The translations under genes were made by a program, and so were the position numbers. Shown here piece after piece: positions 7,987 through 20,053 of a stretch of 29,783 bases of DNA. Every line of letters starts with the position of its first letter. Within the stretch, counting starts at the first letter, position 1. This DNA comes from Pinguiococcus pyrenoidosus (taxonomy: Eukaryota > Sar > Pinguiophyceae > Pinguiochrysidales > Pinguiochrysidaceae): the NCBI GenBank assembly GCA_019677205.1, contig JAAMXY010000021.1, positions 1-29,783 on the forward strand, given 5' to 3'. The notes under the pieces were generated by a model. The model was not told where the DNA came from. It made no database searches and saw only the letters and a list, made by a program, of their open reading frames with translations.

Positions 7987-10900
7987 ATGGACGAGACGGG
8001 CACGAGCGGACTGCTTCGCGATCTGCGGAGTAAATCTCCCGGGCTGCAATACAGGTGAGGTGGCACACCCACCAGAAGGCATCTGGGCCTTCGGTGGAGG
8101 AGATCCTTTTCCTTCCTGGGTGGCTTCCACGTACATGACTTCGTCGCTGATGATGCGCAATCCTCGGATGCTTGATCTTCGGATGCTTTCTTCCTCCTTC
8201 GGCAGCACGGCGAAAGGGCTGCGCGATCACATCGAACGGCTCCACCGAGATCTTCCTGCTCCCACCTTCAAGACGCTGGAGGCGCGGATCCTCCGAAGCG
8301 TGTTCGAACTGGTGAACGGCAGCGACCTGAACGCGAAGCTGGGAGGGCTCCGCGCCATCGACCAGCTCATTGAGGCAAGATCAGCCGAGCCGGAGCTCAA
8401 GATCATCAAGTTCGCGAACAATGTGAGCAACAGCCTCCGTGGCTGCGGGGATGCCGAGTTCCTGGAAAGAGCGGCTCAGGTCCTGGGACATCTTGCGCGC
8501 ACGAACGTGACCCCGAACCAGGACTTCGTCGAGTTCGAAGTGAATCGCGGACTCGAGTGGCTGCAGAGCGAGCAGACGCCGCGCCGCCTCGCTGCCTGCC
8601 TCGTGCTGCGGGCGCTCAGCGACAATGCGCACGTCCTCTTCTCTCTGCGCATCAGGCCTTTCTTCGAGCGCATTCTCCCGGTCCTGAGTGATCCGAGCAA
8701 AGGGGTGCGGGAGGCCGCCACGGAAGCCCTTAGCGCCTGCCTGCAGATCCTCGCCGAGCGCCATCAGTCGGTGTATGTGAGCCTGTACTGCAGCATCTAT
8801 TCCCAAGCCTTGGACGGCCTGCAGCACGGGGTGAGCGAGGAGGTCCACGGCGGGCTCCTGACCATGGGCGAGCTGCTCATCCACACGGGCGACTTCATGC
8901 TGCCGCGGTTCAACGAAGTGTGCGATGCGGTCATGAGGCTCAAAGACCATAAGAAGACCGTGATTCAGCTCACGGTGACGCGCCTCCTCCCCAAGCTGGC
9001 CGCCTACTGCCCGGATCTCTTCTCGAGGCAGTACATGGACGAGTGCGTGAACCACCTGATGAGGGTCGTGCGCCGCGGCGATCGGGGTGAGGGATTCCTC
9101 GCGATCGGCCGGCTCAGCATCGCGATGAAGGCCTGCATCATCCCGCCGCTGCCAAGGATCGTCGAAGCGATTCATGACGGGATGAACCCAAAGACCGGCA
9201 GGAACAGAAACACGTTCTGCCCGGAGACGCTGATCTGCGTCGCAGATCTGGTCAAAGCCGTCGGAGCCACGATGCAGCCGCACATTGTCGCGCTCATGGA
9301 CCCCATGTTCAGCGCGGGGCTAAGCGAGACCCTCATTGGCACGCTGGACGTGATCCGGCAGTACCTGCCGTCCCTCCAGTCCCTGGTGCAGGACCGACTG
9401 CTGCTGGAGATCTCAACCGTGCTCGATGGGAAGCCGTTCGTCCCGCCTGGCACACGTCGACCACACGGCGCCCTGGCCTACTCGGAAAGGGAAAGTGTGG
9501 ATCTGGTCTCCTACGTGGAGCAAGACGAGCAGAGGCGTCCGCGGATGGGGAGCAGCTTTGGGGATCGGAACGAGTTTCTCACATCTTTGGAAGCCGCGGA
9601 CAACGGCTTCGGCGGAGGCTTGGAAGAGGAGACTCCGGAGCTGGCGCACGAGGGCCTCGCTGACGAGCAGCTCGAGCTGCTGCTCCGAACCCTGGGGTGC
9701 TTCTTTGCTGCGGGCGTTGGGCTGCTGAATTTCACCGAGAGATGTGTGGTGAAGTACCTGAGGCACCGGAACCCGCGCGTCCGCGAGATCGCCGCGCACA
9801 CCGCATGCGCGTTGATCGCCCCGACCCCGGGGCAGCAGCTCAAGTCTAGCGGACCCGGTGCGGAGGTGGTGGAAGGGGTCATCCGCCTGCTGCTCCAAGT
9901 CTGCGTCAACGACGGGGACGAACGCGTCCGCGCGACCATCCTGCGGGAGTTCACGCACCGATTTGATTCGATGCTGTGCCAGTCCCAGCACCTTGACACG
10001 CTCTCGCTCTTGATATACGACAGCTCCTTTGACGTCCGGAAGCTGGCGCTCCAGCTCCTGGGGCAGTTGGCAGGAAGCAATCCCGCCTACGTGCTGCCCC
10101 CCTTGAGGCAGACCCTGATCAGCCTTGTGACGGAGCTGCGGCAGAACACCGACGTGGTTGGCAAGGAGGAAGCGACGCTTCTGCTCACCCATTTCCTACA
10201 AGCCGATGCGCTGCAGAGGGTGGTGCGCCCCTTCAAGTCGGCCATTGTGCAGAGCCTGCCGCTGACGGGCGATCCGCGGCTGGAGACCGCGGCCTTGGAG
10301 GCCTTGGGGGAGCTTTGTGTGGTGATGCGCCGTGAGATGATCATCTACCAAGACAAGCTGATCCCCCTCATCATCAAGATCATGCAAGATCAGAGCAGCG
10401 TGAGGAAGCGAGAGGTAGCGCTGCGCACCCTGGGTCGCCTGGTCCGAAGCACCGGCTGCGTCATCACGCCCTACCACGACTTCCCAAACCTGATGCCTGC
10501 GATTCTGAGCGTCCTGAAGTCGACGGGAGCCAGCGAATGGAGTTTGCGCCGGGAGGCGATCCGCACCTTTGGTTCGTTGGGTGCTCTCGACCCGCACCAG
10601 GAGTCCAGGGTCTTGGCGAGGTACAAGCAACGGAAGGCGGCTGACGAAGAGTGCCGCGCGACGGCCACCGAAGCTCAGATGTTCCCCGGTGACCCGCCAC
10701 GGCGGCTATCCTCGGGCACAATCCGCGAGGGGAATGGAGCCGACGGATTGCGGAGTACAGACCTGGCGGGACAGGGGGGAGGCGCAGGCCCGTTGTTCCC
10801 CGCGTCCTTTCCCCATGGGTCCTTGCACCAGGGCGGGGAGAATCTGCAAGACTTGTCCTCCGGAGAAGGGAAGGACAGCGACGCGTATGGCAGGGCTGGA

Positions 10901-13900
10901 CCGTTTCGGGAGAGGCAGGACCAGTTCGCCAACGACCCGGACCCGCCGGCGTGGACGGTCCTGTGGGGCCAGTCCGCCCCGGCAGCGCAGAACATATCGC
11001 GCAAGGCAGCGTGGAAGGCGAAGCCCACGCCTGCGAGTGCGGACTACTTCCCGACGATTGCCATCAACGCCTTGGTCCGGATACTCGGGGATTCATCGCT
11101 GCGCTCACATCATGGAAATGTGATTCAAGCGATCATGTTCATCTTCAAGAGCCTGGGCTTGCGAGGCGTCCAGTTTCTAGACAAGGTGATGACGAGAATC
11201 CTGGAAGTGGCGCCAACCTCCGATGCGAACCTTAGGGAAAGCATCTTGCAGCAGCTCGCGTCGCTGGCCGCGATCATGCAACATCACCTGAAGAGGTACA
11301 TCACGCGGCTGTTCAAGCTCTTGTCAACCTACTGGCACGAGCATTTGGAGCAGATCCTGGCTTTGGTCGAAGAGCTGGCCTTGCATTGCCAGGACGACTT
11401 CATGACGTTTGTTCCTGCGCTGCTGCCCCTGCTCTTGAGTTCCCTGAGTCCGGCCAGCATAAATGACGACCGACCTGGCGACCACCGCCTTGCCTTGCTA
11501 CTGCGATCGACAGCGACACTTCGCCCGGTGCTGAAGGACTATCTGACGCTGATCATCCCGGCCCTGACGGCTCTCCTGGACTTTATCCGAGACATGCCGC
11601 TCGATGCCCCCGCGCCTCAAGCGGGAGCATCGTCGGCGGCACGGTCCACAAGAGCTCTGAAGAATCCGCAGCTCAGCGAGATGCAGACCGTCTGTGCGCT
11701 GGGCCATCTTTGCGCGGGGAGCGCCGTCCTAAGGTTCCCAGCTCTGGCGACCAGGATATTCCCCTGCTTGACGCGGATCTTAAGCCGGAACCAGCCCTTG
11801 GCTCCGTTCGATCGCTCCAGCCCTTCCAACCTGCGTCATCTGGTCCTTCAACTGATCGTGCGCATGGGACGACTGCTTGGGCCGCTGCGGTTCTCCGCCT
11901 TCGAGCCCGCTTTGTCCGCGGCCTTGAGAATCCCCAGGCATCAGCTGCACGAGGTCGTTCCGCTGTACGGGGAGATCGTTGACGCGAGCCACGGGTATTG
12001 GACGAAGAACTGGCGAGAGCAGCACTCGGTTGGCAGCTACCCAGAAGAGCGACACCGTACCAATGGCATCGACCGTCCCTCGACGGCTGCGCACACAAGA
12101 GGAGCCTCGGTGGGTGGTGCTGGGGAAGCAGTGCGGCCCCAGCCCCACTCCGGTGCTGCCAACGGCGATCATGGCAGCGGCGCCTTGTCCTGGGCATTTG
12201 TGGACAACCAGGACGCATTCCTGGAGCTGCTGAGCGGCCACTCCGCCTCCCGAGATCTGCGATCACGGCCCACGATCCCGAACGCGCTGACGGGCATGAT
12301 CTCTCGATCCCATGTCAATCAGCAGTCCTTGCAACGCGCATGGGATGTGACGCAGCGAACGACGCGGGACGACTGGGACGAGTGGATTCGCCGCTTCGGC
12401 GTGACGCTCTTGCAGGAGTCTCCGGCGCCGGCTCTGAGGGCGTGCTCGGAGCTTGCCCAGGTCTATCCCCCCCTGGCCAGGGAGCTCTTCCACGGCTCCT
12501 TCGTGTCCTGCTGGAACGAACTTGGGGAGAGGTACCAGCTGAACCTGATCCGATCCCTGGAGATCGCGTTCAGAAGCGCCACCATTCCGCCCAAGATTCT
12601 GCAGATCTTGCTCAATCTCGCCGAGTTCATGGAGCACGAGGTCGAGGCCCTGCCAATCGACATCCGCGTCCTTGCGGAGCTGGCGTTCAAGTGCCACGCC
12701 TACGCGAAAGCTCTGCACTACAAAGAGCTGCAGTTCCAGACTCGGCCCGAAGACTGCATCGACGCCCTTGTCACGATCAACAAGAAGCTGAATCAGACCG
12801 ACGCCGCGCGCGGAATGCTCAAGTACGCCCAGGAGCGACCCAACAGCGAAGTGACGGTGAAGGAAAGCTGGCTTGTGAAGATGGGCCAGTGGGAGGAGGC
12901 GCTGAGGAAGTATCGCGAGCGCTTCGAGAACAACTCCAAGGACATCTCGGCTCTCCTTGGCATGCTCAAATGCCTCGATGCCATCGGAGAGTGGGACAAG
13001 GTGCTGGAGCTCTGTGCCGCTTCGTGGAGTACCTTGACGAGCAAAAGGAAGGAGGATCGCAAGACCCGGCAGAAGGTGATCACCCTCGGGTCGCGGGCGG
13101 CGCTCGCGCTGCGGCGCTGGGATCTGATGGACAAGCAGGTCGCGGCAATGGATCTCGACGTCGTCGAGGGCCCCTTGTACAACGCCATTCTCAAGCTCCG
13201 AAGCGGGGACTTTGACGCGTGCGCCAAGTACATCGATGACAGCCGACGCCTCCTCGATGGAACCTTCACGGCGCTGGTGGCGGAAAGCTACCGTCGTGCG
13301 TACAACGCCATGGTGACGGCCCAGCAGCTCGCCGAGATGGAAGAGATCATCGAGTACAAGAAGCTGTGCCTGGACCCGAATCGCCAGGAGGAGGCCGAGA
13401 GCGTGAAGCAAGCCCTGGTCGTGAAATGGAGGGACCGCCTGCAGGGATGCTGGTGCAACGTTGACACCTGGCAGCGCATCCTGTGCATCCGGAGTGTGAT
13501 CGTCATGCCCCAGGACGATCTCGACAGCTGGCTCCAGCTCGCCAACCTCTGTCGGCAGAATGGAAACTTCCGCTTGAGCGAGAAGATCCTCACGACGCAT
13601 CTGGGCCTTGTGCTCGACGAGGAGACCTTGAATGTCAGCCCGCAATTCTCTTCCCGGACTCCCGGATCGCAGAGCCAACCGCAACCCGCACGCGGGATCG
13701 TGAATTTCGGCACGCCGGCAGTAGCGTCGGCGATACCGCCAGCCGGAATGATGTCTCCGATGCGTTTGCCAGCGCCCGGGCCGACGCCTGGCAATATGCC
13801 GAGCTCGCTTCGCATCACCACGACGGATCCGCAGAGCAACGCGGCGGCGAACTTCAGCGTGCCAGCCTCCGCGAACCTGACGTCTTCTCTCCCCGTGCTG

Positions 13901-16900
13901 CCTGCTGATCTTGGCCGGGCTCCGGGCAGTGTGATGATGGACTTCGACATGAACGTGGGCTTCGGGGGTCCAGGGGCGGTCAGCACGGGCCTTCGCACTC
14001 GGTACGCGTACATGAAGCATCTTTGGGCAGCGGGACGGAGGCGAGAGGCGCTCCGCGGCACGGAACTGCTCCAGGCCGAGATGTCGGCGCTGCACAACTC
14101 GAGGAAGGCCTTCCAAACCCAGGGGACAAGCCCCGCGACTATGGGCGTGAACCCGCGGGTGGCCGGTCGGCCACCCTTGCACTCCCAGTCGCAGAAGTCC
14201 ACGACCCGCTTGCAACGAGAGACTGTGATCGGCAGCGATCTCGAGCTGCAGTTGCAGTGCCTCTTGGACCTCGGTGACTGGAGCTTCAGTATGCTCTACG
14301 AGGAGCGGGGCCCGTATCCCGAGACGGCTGACATGTCGAACGTGGCCAGCTATTTCAAGGCGGCTACGGAACTGGAGCCGGCGTCGTACCTTGCCTGGCA
14401 CTCCTGGGCTTTGACAAACTTCCGCATGGCGGAGCGATACACGGGACGTCACCTCGGACACAGATCAGGCACGTCTGGAATCCAAGACGCCACGGCGCGA
14501 GCGAGAAGCCCACCAACGAAGCTTAATGAGAGCCTGTCGAACTCGGACTTTGCCAGCATGCGGCAGCTCCTCGTGACAAGCTGCAGCGGCTTCCTCAAGG
14601 CGATCGCGCTCGGGACGAAGTCCGTGAGCGCCACCGTGATGCAGGACATCCTGAACTTCCTGACGGTCTGGTTCCGCTACGGCTATCTCCCGGAAGTGGC
14701 CACCGCGGTGAAGCAGGGCATCCAGCAGGTCGCCCCGGAGACATGGCTCGGCGTGGTTCCGCAGCTCATCGCCCGCATCCACTCGTCCGAAGCGTCGACG
14801 CGCAACCTCCTGCACACCCTTCTCTCGGACCTCGGTACTCGACATCCGCAAGCCCTTGTGTATCCGTTGACCGTCGCGTCGCGGTCACCGTCAGAAGATC
14901 GTAAGAAGGCGGCCGAGGTCCTGGTACACAGCCTACGCGTGCACAGCCTGACGCTGGTCGAGCAGGCGATCCTCGTCGGGGAGCAGCTCATCCAGGTCGC
15001 CGTGATATGGCACGAGGAGTGGCACCAGAAGCTCGAGGAGGCGTCGAAGCTCTACTTCTCCGAGGGCAACGTCGTCGGGATGATCGACATGCTGATGGCG
15101 CTCCACGGGAAGATTCGGGTGCCACCGCAGGAGAGGACGGCCATGGAGGACCAGTTCGTGCGCCTCTACGGCGAGCAGCTTGAGAAGGCCTACACGTGCA
15201 TCCAGAGATACATTCACACCATGAACGACCACAGCATTCCGATTCCCACCACGACTCCCCGGCAACAGCGGCGCCGCGACAGCCAAGACAGGAATCGGGT
15301 CATGCACCAGGCGACGGCGCTGCTGAGCAGAGCATGGGAGGTGTACTACGACGTGTTCAAGAAGATCACGCGGCAGCTACCCTTGCTCATCAACTTGGAG
15401 CTGCAGCATCTGAGTCCCAAGCTCCTCCTCATCGCCCGGAACCTGAGCCTGCCCGTCCCCGGCACCTACGCGGTCGACGGCTCGGCCGTGAACATCAAGA
15501 AATTTGGATCGAACATTGAGGTCGTGCTGAGCAAGCAGCGGCCACGGAAGATCGTGATGATTGGGAACGACGGGCTCGAGTACATGTTTCTGCTGAAGGC
15601 CCACGAGGATCTGCGGCAGGATGAACGATGCATGCAGCTCTTTGGGCTTGTCAACGCGCTGCTCGACCGCGACCGAAAGACGAACAAGCACGACCTCGCC
15701 ATCAGCAGGTACGCGGTGATGCCTCTGAGTCACCAGGCCGGCGTGGTTGGCTGGGTGCAGAACTGCGACACGCTCCATGCACTGATCAAGGAGTACCGAG
15801 AGACGCGCCGGATCCTGATCAATGTGGAGCACCGGCTCATGACGCAGATGGCACCGGACTACGACAAGCTGACGCAGCTGCAGAAGTGCGAAGTGTTCAA
15901 CGCGGCGTTGGAGAACACCACCGGCCAGGACCTCTACAAGATCCTGTGGCTGAAGAGCACGAACAGTGAGAAGTGGCTCGAGCGTAGGACGAACTTTAGC
16001 AGATCCCTCGCTGTGATGAGCATGGTCGGGTACATCTTGGGACTCGGCGACCGCCACCCTTCGAATCTCATGCTCGAGCGGAGCAACGGCAAGATCCTTC
16101 ACGTGGACTTCGGCGACTGCTTCGAGGTGTCCATGAATCGCGAGAGATATCCCGAGAGGATTCCGTTTCGCCTGACACGCATGCTCGTGAAGGCGATGGA
16201 AGCGTCGGGCATCGAGGGGAACTTCCGTTCGACCTGCGAGAGGGTCATGGACGTGCTGCGCGACAACCGAGACAGTCTGATTGCGATGCTCGAAGCCTTC
16301 GTCTACGATCCCCTCATCAGCTGGCGGCTCCTCGGGACGCAGCACAATGCAGAGGAGGCTGAGGAGGGCGAGCAGCAAGGGCAAGCCGCCGTTCAGAACG
16401 GCGCGGGAGTGAACGGCGCGGGAGTGAACGGCGCGGGAGCTGCAGAGATGAAGCAGGCGGATTCCGACGCCGATGGGGTGCACGCCACGGCGGCGCGAAG
16501 AGGCGGGGCGCCCGCGCGCGCCGCATCACCTCAGCTGGGCAGGTCTTTGCGGTCTGCTCTTCCGACGGTCCCTGAGCCAGCCAAGGAGGCGGAGACAGAC
16601 GACCATCTGGAGTCGGAAGATCCCGTCGCGGCGGAAGCCCGAGCGCTTGCCGCTGCCCAGTATGCCCAAGCCGTAGCAAACCTGGAGACCTTCGACTCCA
16701 CAGACGAAGGCGACGGGACTGCCGGAAGCGAGGAGCAGAGAACCCCAACCATCGACGAAGACGAAGGTCACGGTGAGCAAAGCGCAGAGCCGCAAACCGG
16801 TGTCCGCGTGCCCGCGCCACCGGAGCGTGGCGGCGGCATCGCCTCCGCGAACAACGGGGCGTCCACACTTCCTGCACTGAGCTACCTGTCCACGCTCCGC

Positions 16901-17803
16901 GCGCAAGAGCTGTCACGGGAAGGGCTGGAAGCAGCGGAGCTTGCGGAGGCAGAGCTTGAGTCCGAGCTGATGGCCATATCGTACCCGGAGACGGGAACCC
17001 TGGGGCGAGTCTTCGAGAGGGAGCCGCCCGCACGGCCGAACTTTGTCCCGGACGATTATGGTTCCGACCGCGTCGTGGTAACGACGGCGGGGGAAGCAAA
17101 GTTCGGAGGCTCCGGGGCGAACCAAGGGGGAGCCCTGACCATGGGCCGGAGCTACAAGGAGACAGGCGTCGGCGGACCGGAGCTGGCGCATCGAGGCGGC
17201 TATGACGACAACGGCAGCGACGGGGATGCCGCGGAGGATGTGGAGTACGCAGCGAGGAGTCGCTCAGCCAGCGACTCGGACGATGCAGACGACCGTGCCG
17301 GAGATGGCTTGGTGGGCGTGAGGATATCGCGGAGGGCCCATGACCGGGATTTCGGGGACGAAGGCCACGATGACGACGACGATGAGCGGGACGACAACGA
17401 AAGCGATGACTTGGACAACGACCCCGACAGTGCCGGTGGCAGCTTGCAGCAACGCTCCCTGCATGTTCGGATGTCGCTAATGAGCGCCTCGCTCACCCAA
17501 CACAGCACGCGCATGAGCTTCCTGGACCCGATGTCCAGAGCGTCCTCCAATTTTGACCATAGATCTACACGGGAGCGGCAGATGAGCGTCGTGCTCGGCG
17601 AGGAAGGCATCTTGGCCCCGCAAGAAGCGCAGAATGAGAAGGCCCTTGCGGTAGTGGTTCGGGTCCAAGACAAGTTGACGGGTCGGGACTTTGGCTCGCC
17701 GCAGGGAGTCGACGTGCCCGTGCAGGTCGAAAGGCTGATTGAGGAGGCAACAAGTAGTGAAAACCTCTGCATGCTCTACGTAGGATGGTGCCCCTTTTGG
17801 TAG
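7987..17803 (+). CDS. TOR: TOR serine/threonine protein kinase (PIKK family), one intron
   Basis: Exons 7987-8054 and 8206-17803 give 3221 residues; family members are usually near 2500. TOR is the catalytic core of TORC1/TORC2 and links nutrients to growth. HEAT repeats fill roughly residues 24-1300, FAT about 1500-2250, FRB about 2288-2430 and the kinase about 2450-2733. The kinase carries LLKAHEDLRQDER (Lys2487), GLGDRHPSN (Asp2638) and HVDFGD (Asp2657). FATC is the last 33 residues, ending GWCPFW. The short first exon (MDETGTSGLLRDL...) joins in phase 2 at a pyrimidine-rich acceptor. It restores a TOR-like N-terminus, and the long frame alone has no ATG there. Inserted low-complexity segments occur near residues 830-970, 1830-1940, in the FRB loop, and as about 435 acidic residues between kinase and FATC. 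LST8 and Raptor contacts cannot be judged. Confidence 0.97.
8055..8205 (+). other. TOR intron 1
   Basis: Donor ACAG/GTGAGG, acceptor after the tract CTTTCTTCCTCCTTCGGCAG, 151 nt, phase 2. Splicing gives QYS-TAKGLRDHIERL, which aligns with plant TOR N-termini recalled from family knowledge. Confidence 0.85.
16397..16441 (+). repeat. 15-bp repeat, three copies, in the TOR inter-kinase/FATC segment
   Basis: The unit AACGGCGCGGGAGTG occurs three times (the third diverges at its end) and encodes NGAGV repeats at the start of the long insert. It marks this region as repeat-expanded. Confidence 0.85.
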
Positions 17804-17857
17804 CGCTGGCACTGGTAGCGCTGGCATTGGTGGCGCTGGCGTTGGTAGCGCTGGCAA
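17798..17857 (+). repeat. 15-bp minisatellite, four copies, beginning at the TOR stop codon
   Basis: Four copies of TGGTAGCGCTGGCAY-like units. The TGG TAG of the first copy is the obligatory last Trp and the stop codon of TOR. The third copy has TGG TGG instead. Confidence 0.9.
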
Positions 17858-17997
17858 AAGGCAAAACAAAGAATGAAGAGATGGTCGGCTATTTGGACCG
17901 TTCTAGCATGCCGACGAAGAACAAACGAGCGGAGATAATGGAGATGATGGACCACATAAGAGGTGGACGACGCTGGAGGAATCCGGTGAAGGAGAGC
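17858..17997. other. Convergent 3' spacer between TOR and the GT14 gene
   Basis: A short, unremarkable stretch between two convergent stop codons. The 15-bp repeat lies at its TOR-side edge. Confidence 0.4.
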
Positions 17998-19903
17998 TTA
18001 AGTCTTGCCCTTTTTGTTTGCTTCCCGGTCGTGACTCCAGCCGGGCTTCCTTTTTCTCTGAGCATCTACACGAAGCGAAGCTTCCCACCAGTCCGTCGTA
18101 AAGAGGGTGGTTTTCGCCGGAGCGGGTGGCGGCTGCTGCTGCTGCTGCGGCGGCGGCGGCGGCTCGCGGCGCATTGGGTTGCTCTGACCGACGTCGATGC
18201 TCCTCCAGCACTGGAAGCCACAGAGCTGTGCCCAGTCACGGAGGAGCTTCGGCAGGGAGTCTAGCGGACTTGTCGCATCCCCGTCTTGATTCACAGCCTG
18301 TCGGGCCACCGCCTGAAGGGAAGCTTCCTCCAATCTCAGCTTGCGCGCGAACATGCAGCCATTGCTTGCCGCGGTCGCCAATTCCTTGAGCGCCAGGGCA
18401 GAGAAGGTTTCGGGGCTCTTCGCGCCGACCCAGTGCACGTATGTCGTCCTTTGCCGCCTGCTGAGCGGTCGCGTATCCGCAGGACTTGTCTCCCTGGGAG
18501 AAACCTGATTCTGCAGGTCCGAAAAGGTCTTCCCGCCGCAGACGGTGCCGACCGCTGGCACCTGCGGCGGAGCCTGCCTTTCATAGGCCTCCCCCACTCG
18601 AGACGCGGTGCCCAGCGCCCCCGTGAGCGCAAGCATCAGAGGGAAGAGCATCTCGTCGGACGCAACGACCTTGGAGTGCTTCAGCAGCTTCCATGGACAT
18701 GCGTCCATGTGGCCAGGGGCGTGCAGGATGTTGACAGCATCGAAGCCTCCAATGGACACCCACTGATCGGCCTTCCAAATGCAGGAGCGCGGCAGGGGAC
18801 CTTCCTCTCCGCCGCAGTTCAGCAGAGGTGCGATCTGCTGCTGCCAGGCGTAGCCATTGTTCGGCCGCTGATAGGCAGCGAGCCGCGAAGGCGCCGGGAG
18901 CTCTCCGCGAAGGCCCATGGCGTCGAAGCAGGTCTGCAGGGGAACAATGGGGAAGCAGCTCTCGCTGAGAAAGACGAAGCTGCAGTGGTCCAAGCTGCCA
19001 ATCTCAAAGCCCCCAGGTGCTGTGCGATGCCCGCACACTTTGCACGCCCCCTCGGCGAGCAAGTCCCACATCGCCTTGGCGATCTCCAAGCTGCCCCAGT
19101 CGGGCCGATGAGAGTACGGCAGCAGGCGATCTCGCACCCACGGAGACTGCACTCTCTCCGGGAACTTGGCATGCACGAGAGCTTCCACTCTGCAGTCCAT
19201 GCCGTCCTCGGACTCGGTGCTCCGGTACTGCGCAAGCCACTGCCTCCAGAGCGGCTCCAGCGGCAAGCCATCGATCACAATGAACAGCAGCACCAGCACG
19301 CGAGGAAGGACCCGCGCCTCACCAGTATCCTCGTCCCTCTTCTCGCTCGCTGGGTCAGCTCCTCCACCTCCATCTTCAGCCAGGCTTCCCCCCTTCATTT
19401 CACCGCTTTCGCCACCTTGGCCCTCGAGGCGAGTCTCCGCCAAGTCGGATTCCCGCGGTCTCAAGGTGTCCTTGGAAGCGCTCTCCACTTCTTCAACAGC
19501 GCCTTCCTCCCGCCGATCTTGACTTGGCGGTCGCTCAGCAGGATCAGCAGAAGCGGCTTCTGCCCTCTGCGGCAGCTTGAAGGCCAGTCTGGCCCGCGTG
19601 GCACCCTGGCCCAGCAGCTCGCGACACCTGGAGAGCACCTCTCTATCGCGCTTCGTCAGGCGCCGCGTCCGCACCCGGGGCACCGGTCTGGAGAGGAGAG
19701 GGGAGAAGGAGAGAGGAGTGGAGTGCCAGCGTGAGTTGAGGAAACCGCGCGCGAAGCATGCGGCCGCTGACGCCGAACGCGCACCGCCGGTAGTCGAGGG
19801 CGCCTTGTGGCGCAGACGCCGCGTCTCTGGCCTCACGCGGCCGCACGCGCACCACAGGCTTCTTGCTCAGAGAGGAGAGCAGCTTGGAGAACTCTCCGGA
19901 CAT
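17998..19903 (-). CDS. GT14 (core-2/I-branching type) glycosyltransferase, two exons
   Basis: Exons 19785-19903 and 17998-19687 give 602 residues. GT14 enzymes transfer sugars such as GlcNAc or glucuronic acid onto glycans in the Golgi. The hallmarks are visible in order: VLVLLFIVIDGLPLEPLWRQW (split here as VLVLLFIVIDG then LPLEPLW), VFLSESCFPI, RSCIWKADQW, the acidic SDEMLFPLML with the presumed catalytic Glu, RTTYVHWVGAKSPETF, and NGCMFARKL. The large exon has no ATG before the domain except a late one. An upstream ATG at 19901-19903 joins in phase 2 through a 97-nt intron with a long CT-rich tract and CTCCAG acceptor. The N-terminal 170 residues are basic then acidic and lack an obvious membrane anchor, which is unusual. 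A Pro/Gln run (residues near 555-567) comes from a CTG/CGG repeat. Domain confidence is high, start moderate. Confidence 0.82.
18132..18163 (+). repeat. CTG/CGG trinucleotide run within the GT14 coding region
   Basis: About five CTG units followed by five CGG units on the plus strand. On the coding strand they give a Pro-Gln-Pro run, just beyond the catalytic domain. Confidence 0.9.
19688..19784 (-). other. GT14 gene intron 1
   Basis: Donor GTGCGC, a possible branch region CTCAACTCAC, a long CT tract and CTCCAG acceptor; 97 nt, phase 2. It joins the ATG-bearing first exon to the glycosyltransferase frame. Confidence 0.65.
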
Positions 19904-20053
19904 CTCAAACGCCTCCGCCGCCGCCCGCGATTCAAACGCGGTTTTGGCGCCAAAACGCCGGCGCCGTCTCTGTCCGAGCCGGCTCTGTCCGCGCGCGCGG
20001 CGCCGCAGCGGCGGCCTCTCCCGCCTTCGCGCGCCCTTGCTTCGCGCCGCAGC
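19904..20053. promoter_or_regulatory. 150-bp divergent promoter with perfect E2F-like palindrome
   Basis: The space between the GT14 ATG and the Ada1/Hfi1 ATG contains GTTTTGGCGCCAAAAC at 19941-19956, a perfect 16-bp palindrome. It is two overlapping TTTTGGCGC half-sites, the classic E2F form. It is 37 bp from one ATG and 97 bp from the other, so it probably serves both genes. Confidence 0.6.

Noticed and set aside
12263-14461. 732-codon open frame antisense to TOR
   Set aside because: It mirrors the GC-biased codons of TOR and contains no known motif; TOR homology on the other strand is decisive.
17785-18264. Plus-strand frame beginning MVPLLVALALVALAL, resembling a membrane helix
   Set aside because: The hydrophobic run is just the translation of the 15-bp minisatellite after the TOR stop.
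18286-19734. 482-codon plus-strand frame opposite the GT14 gene
   Set aside because: Arg/Pro-rich shadow without motifs; GT14 signatures are on the minus strand.
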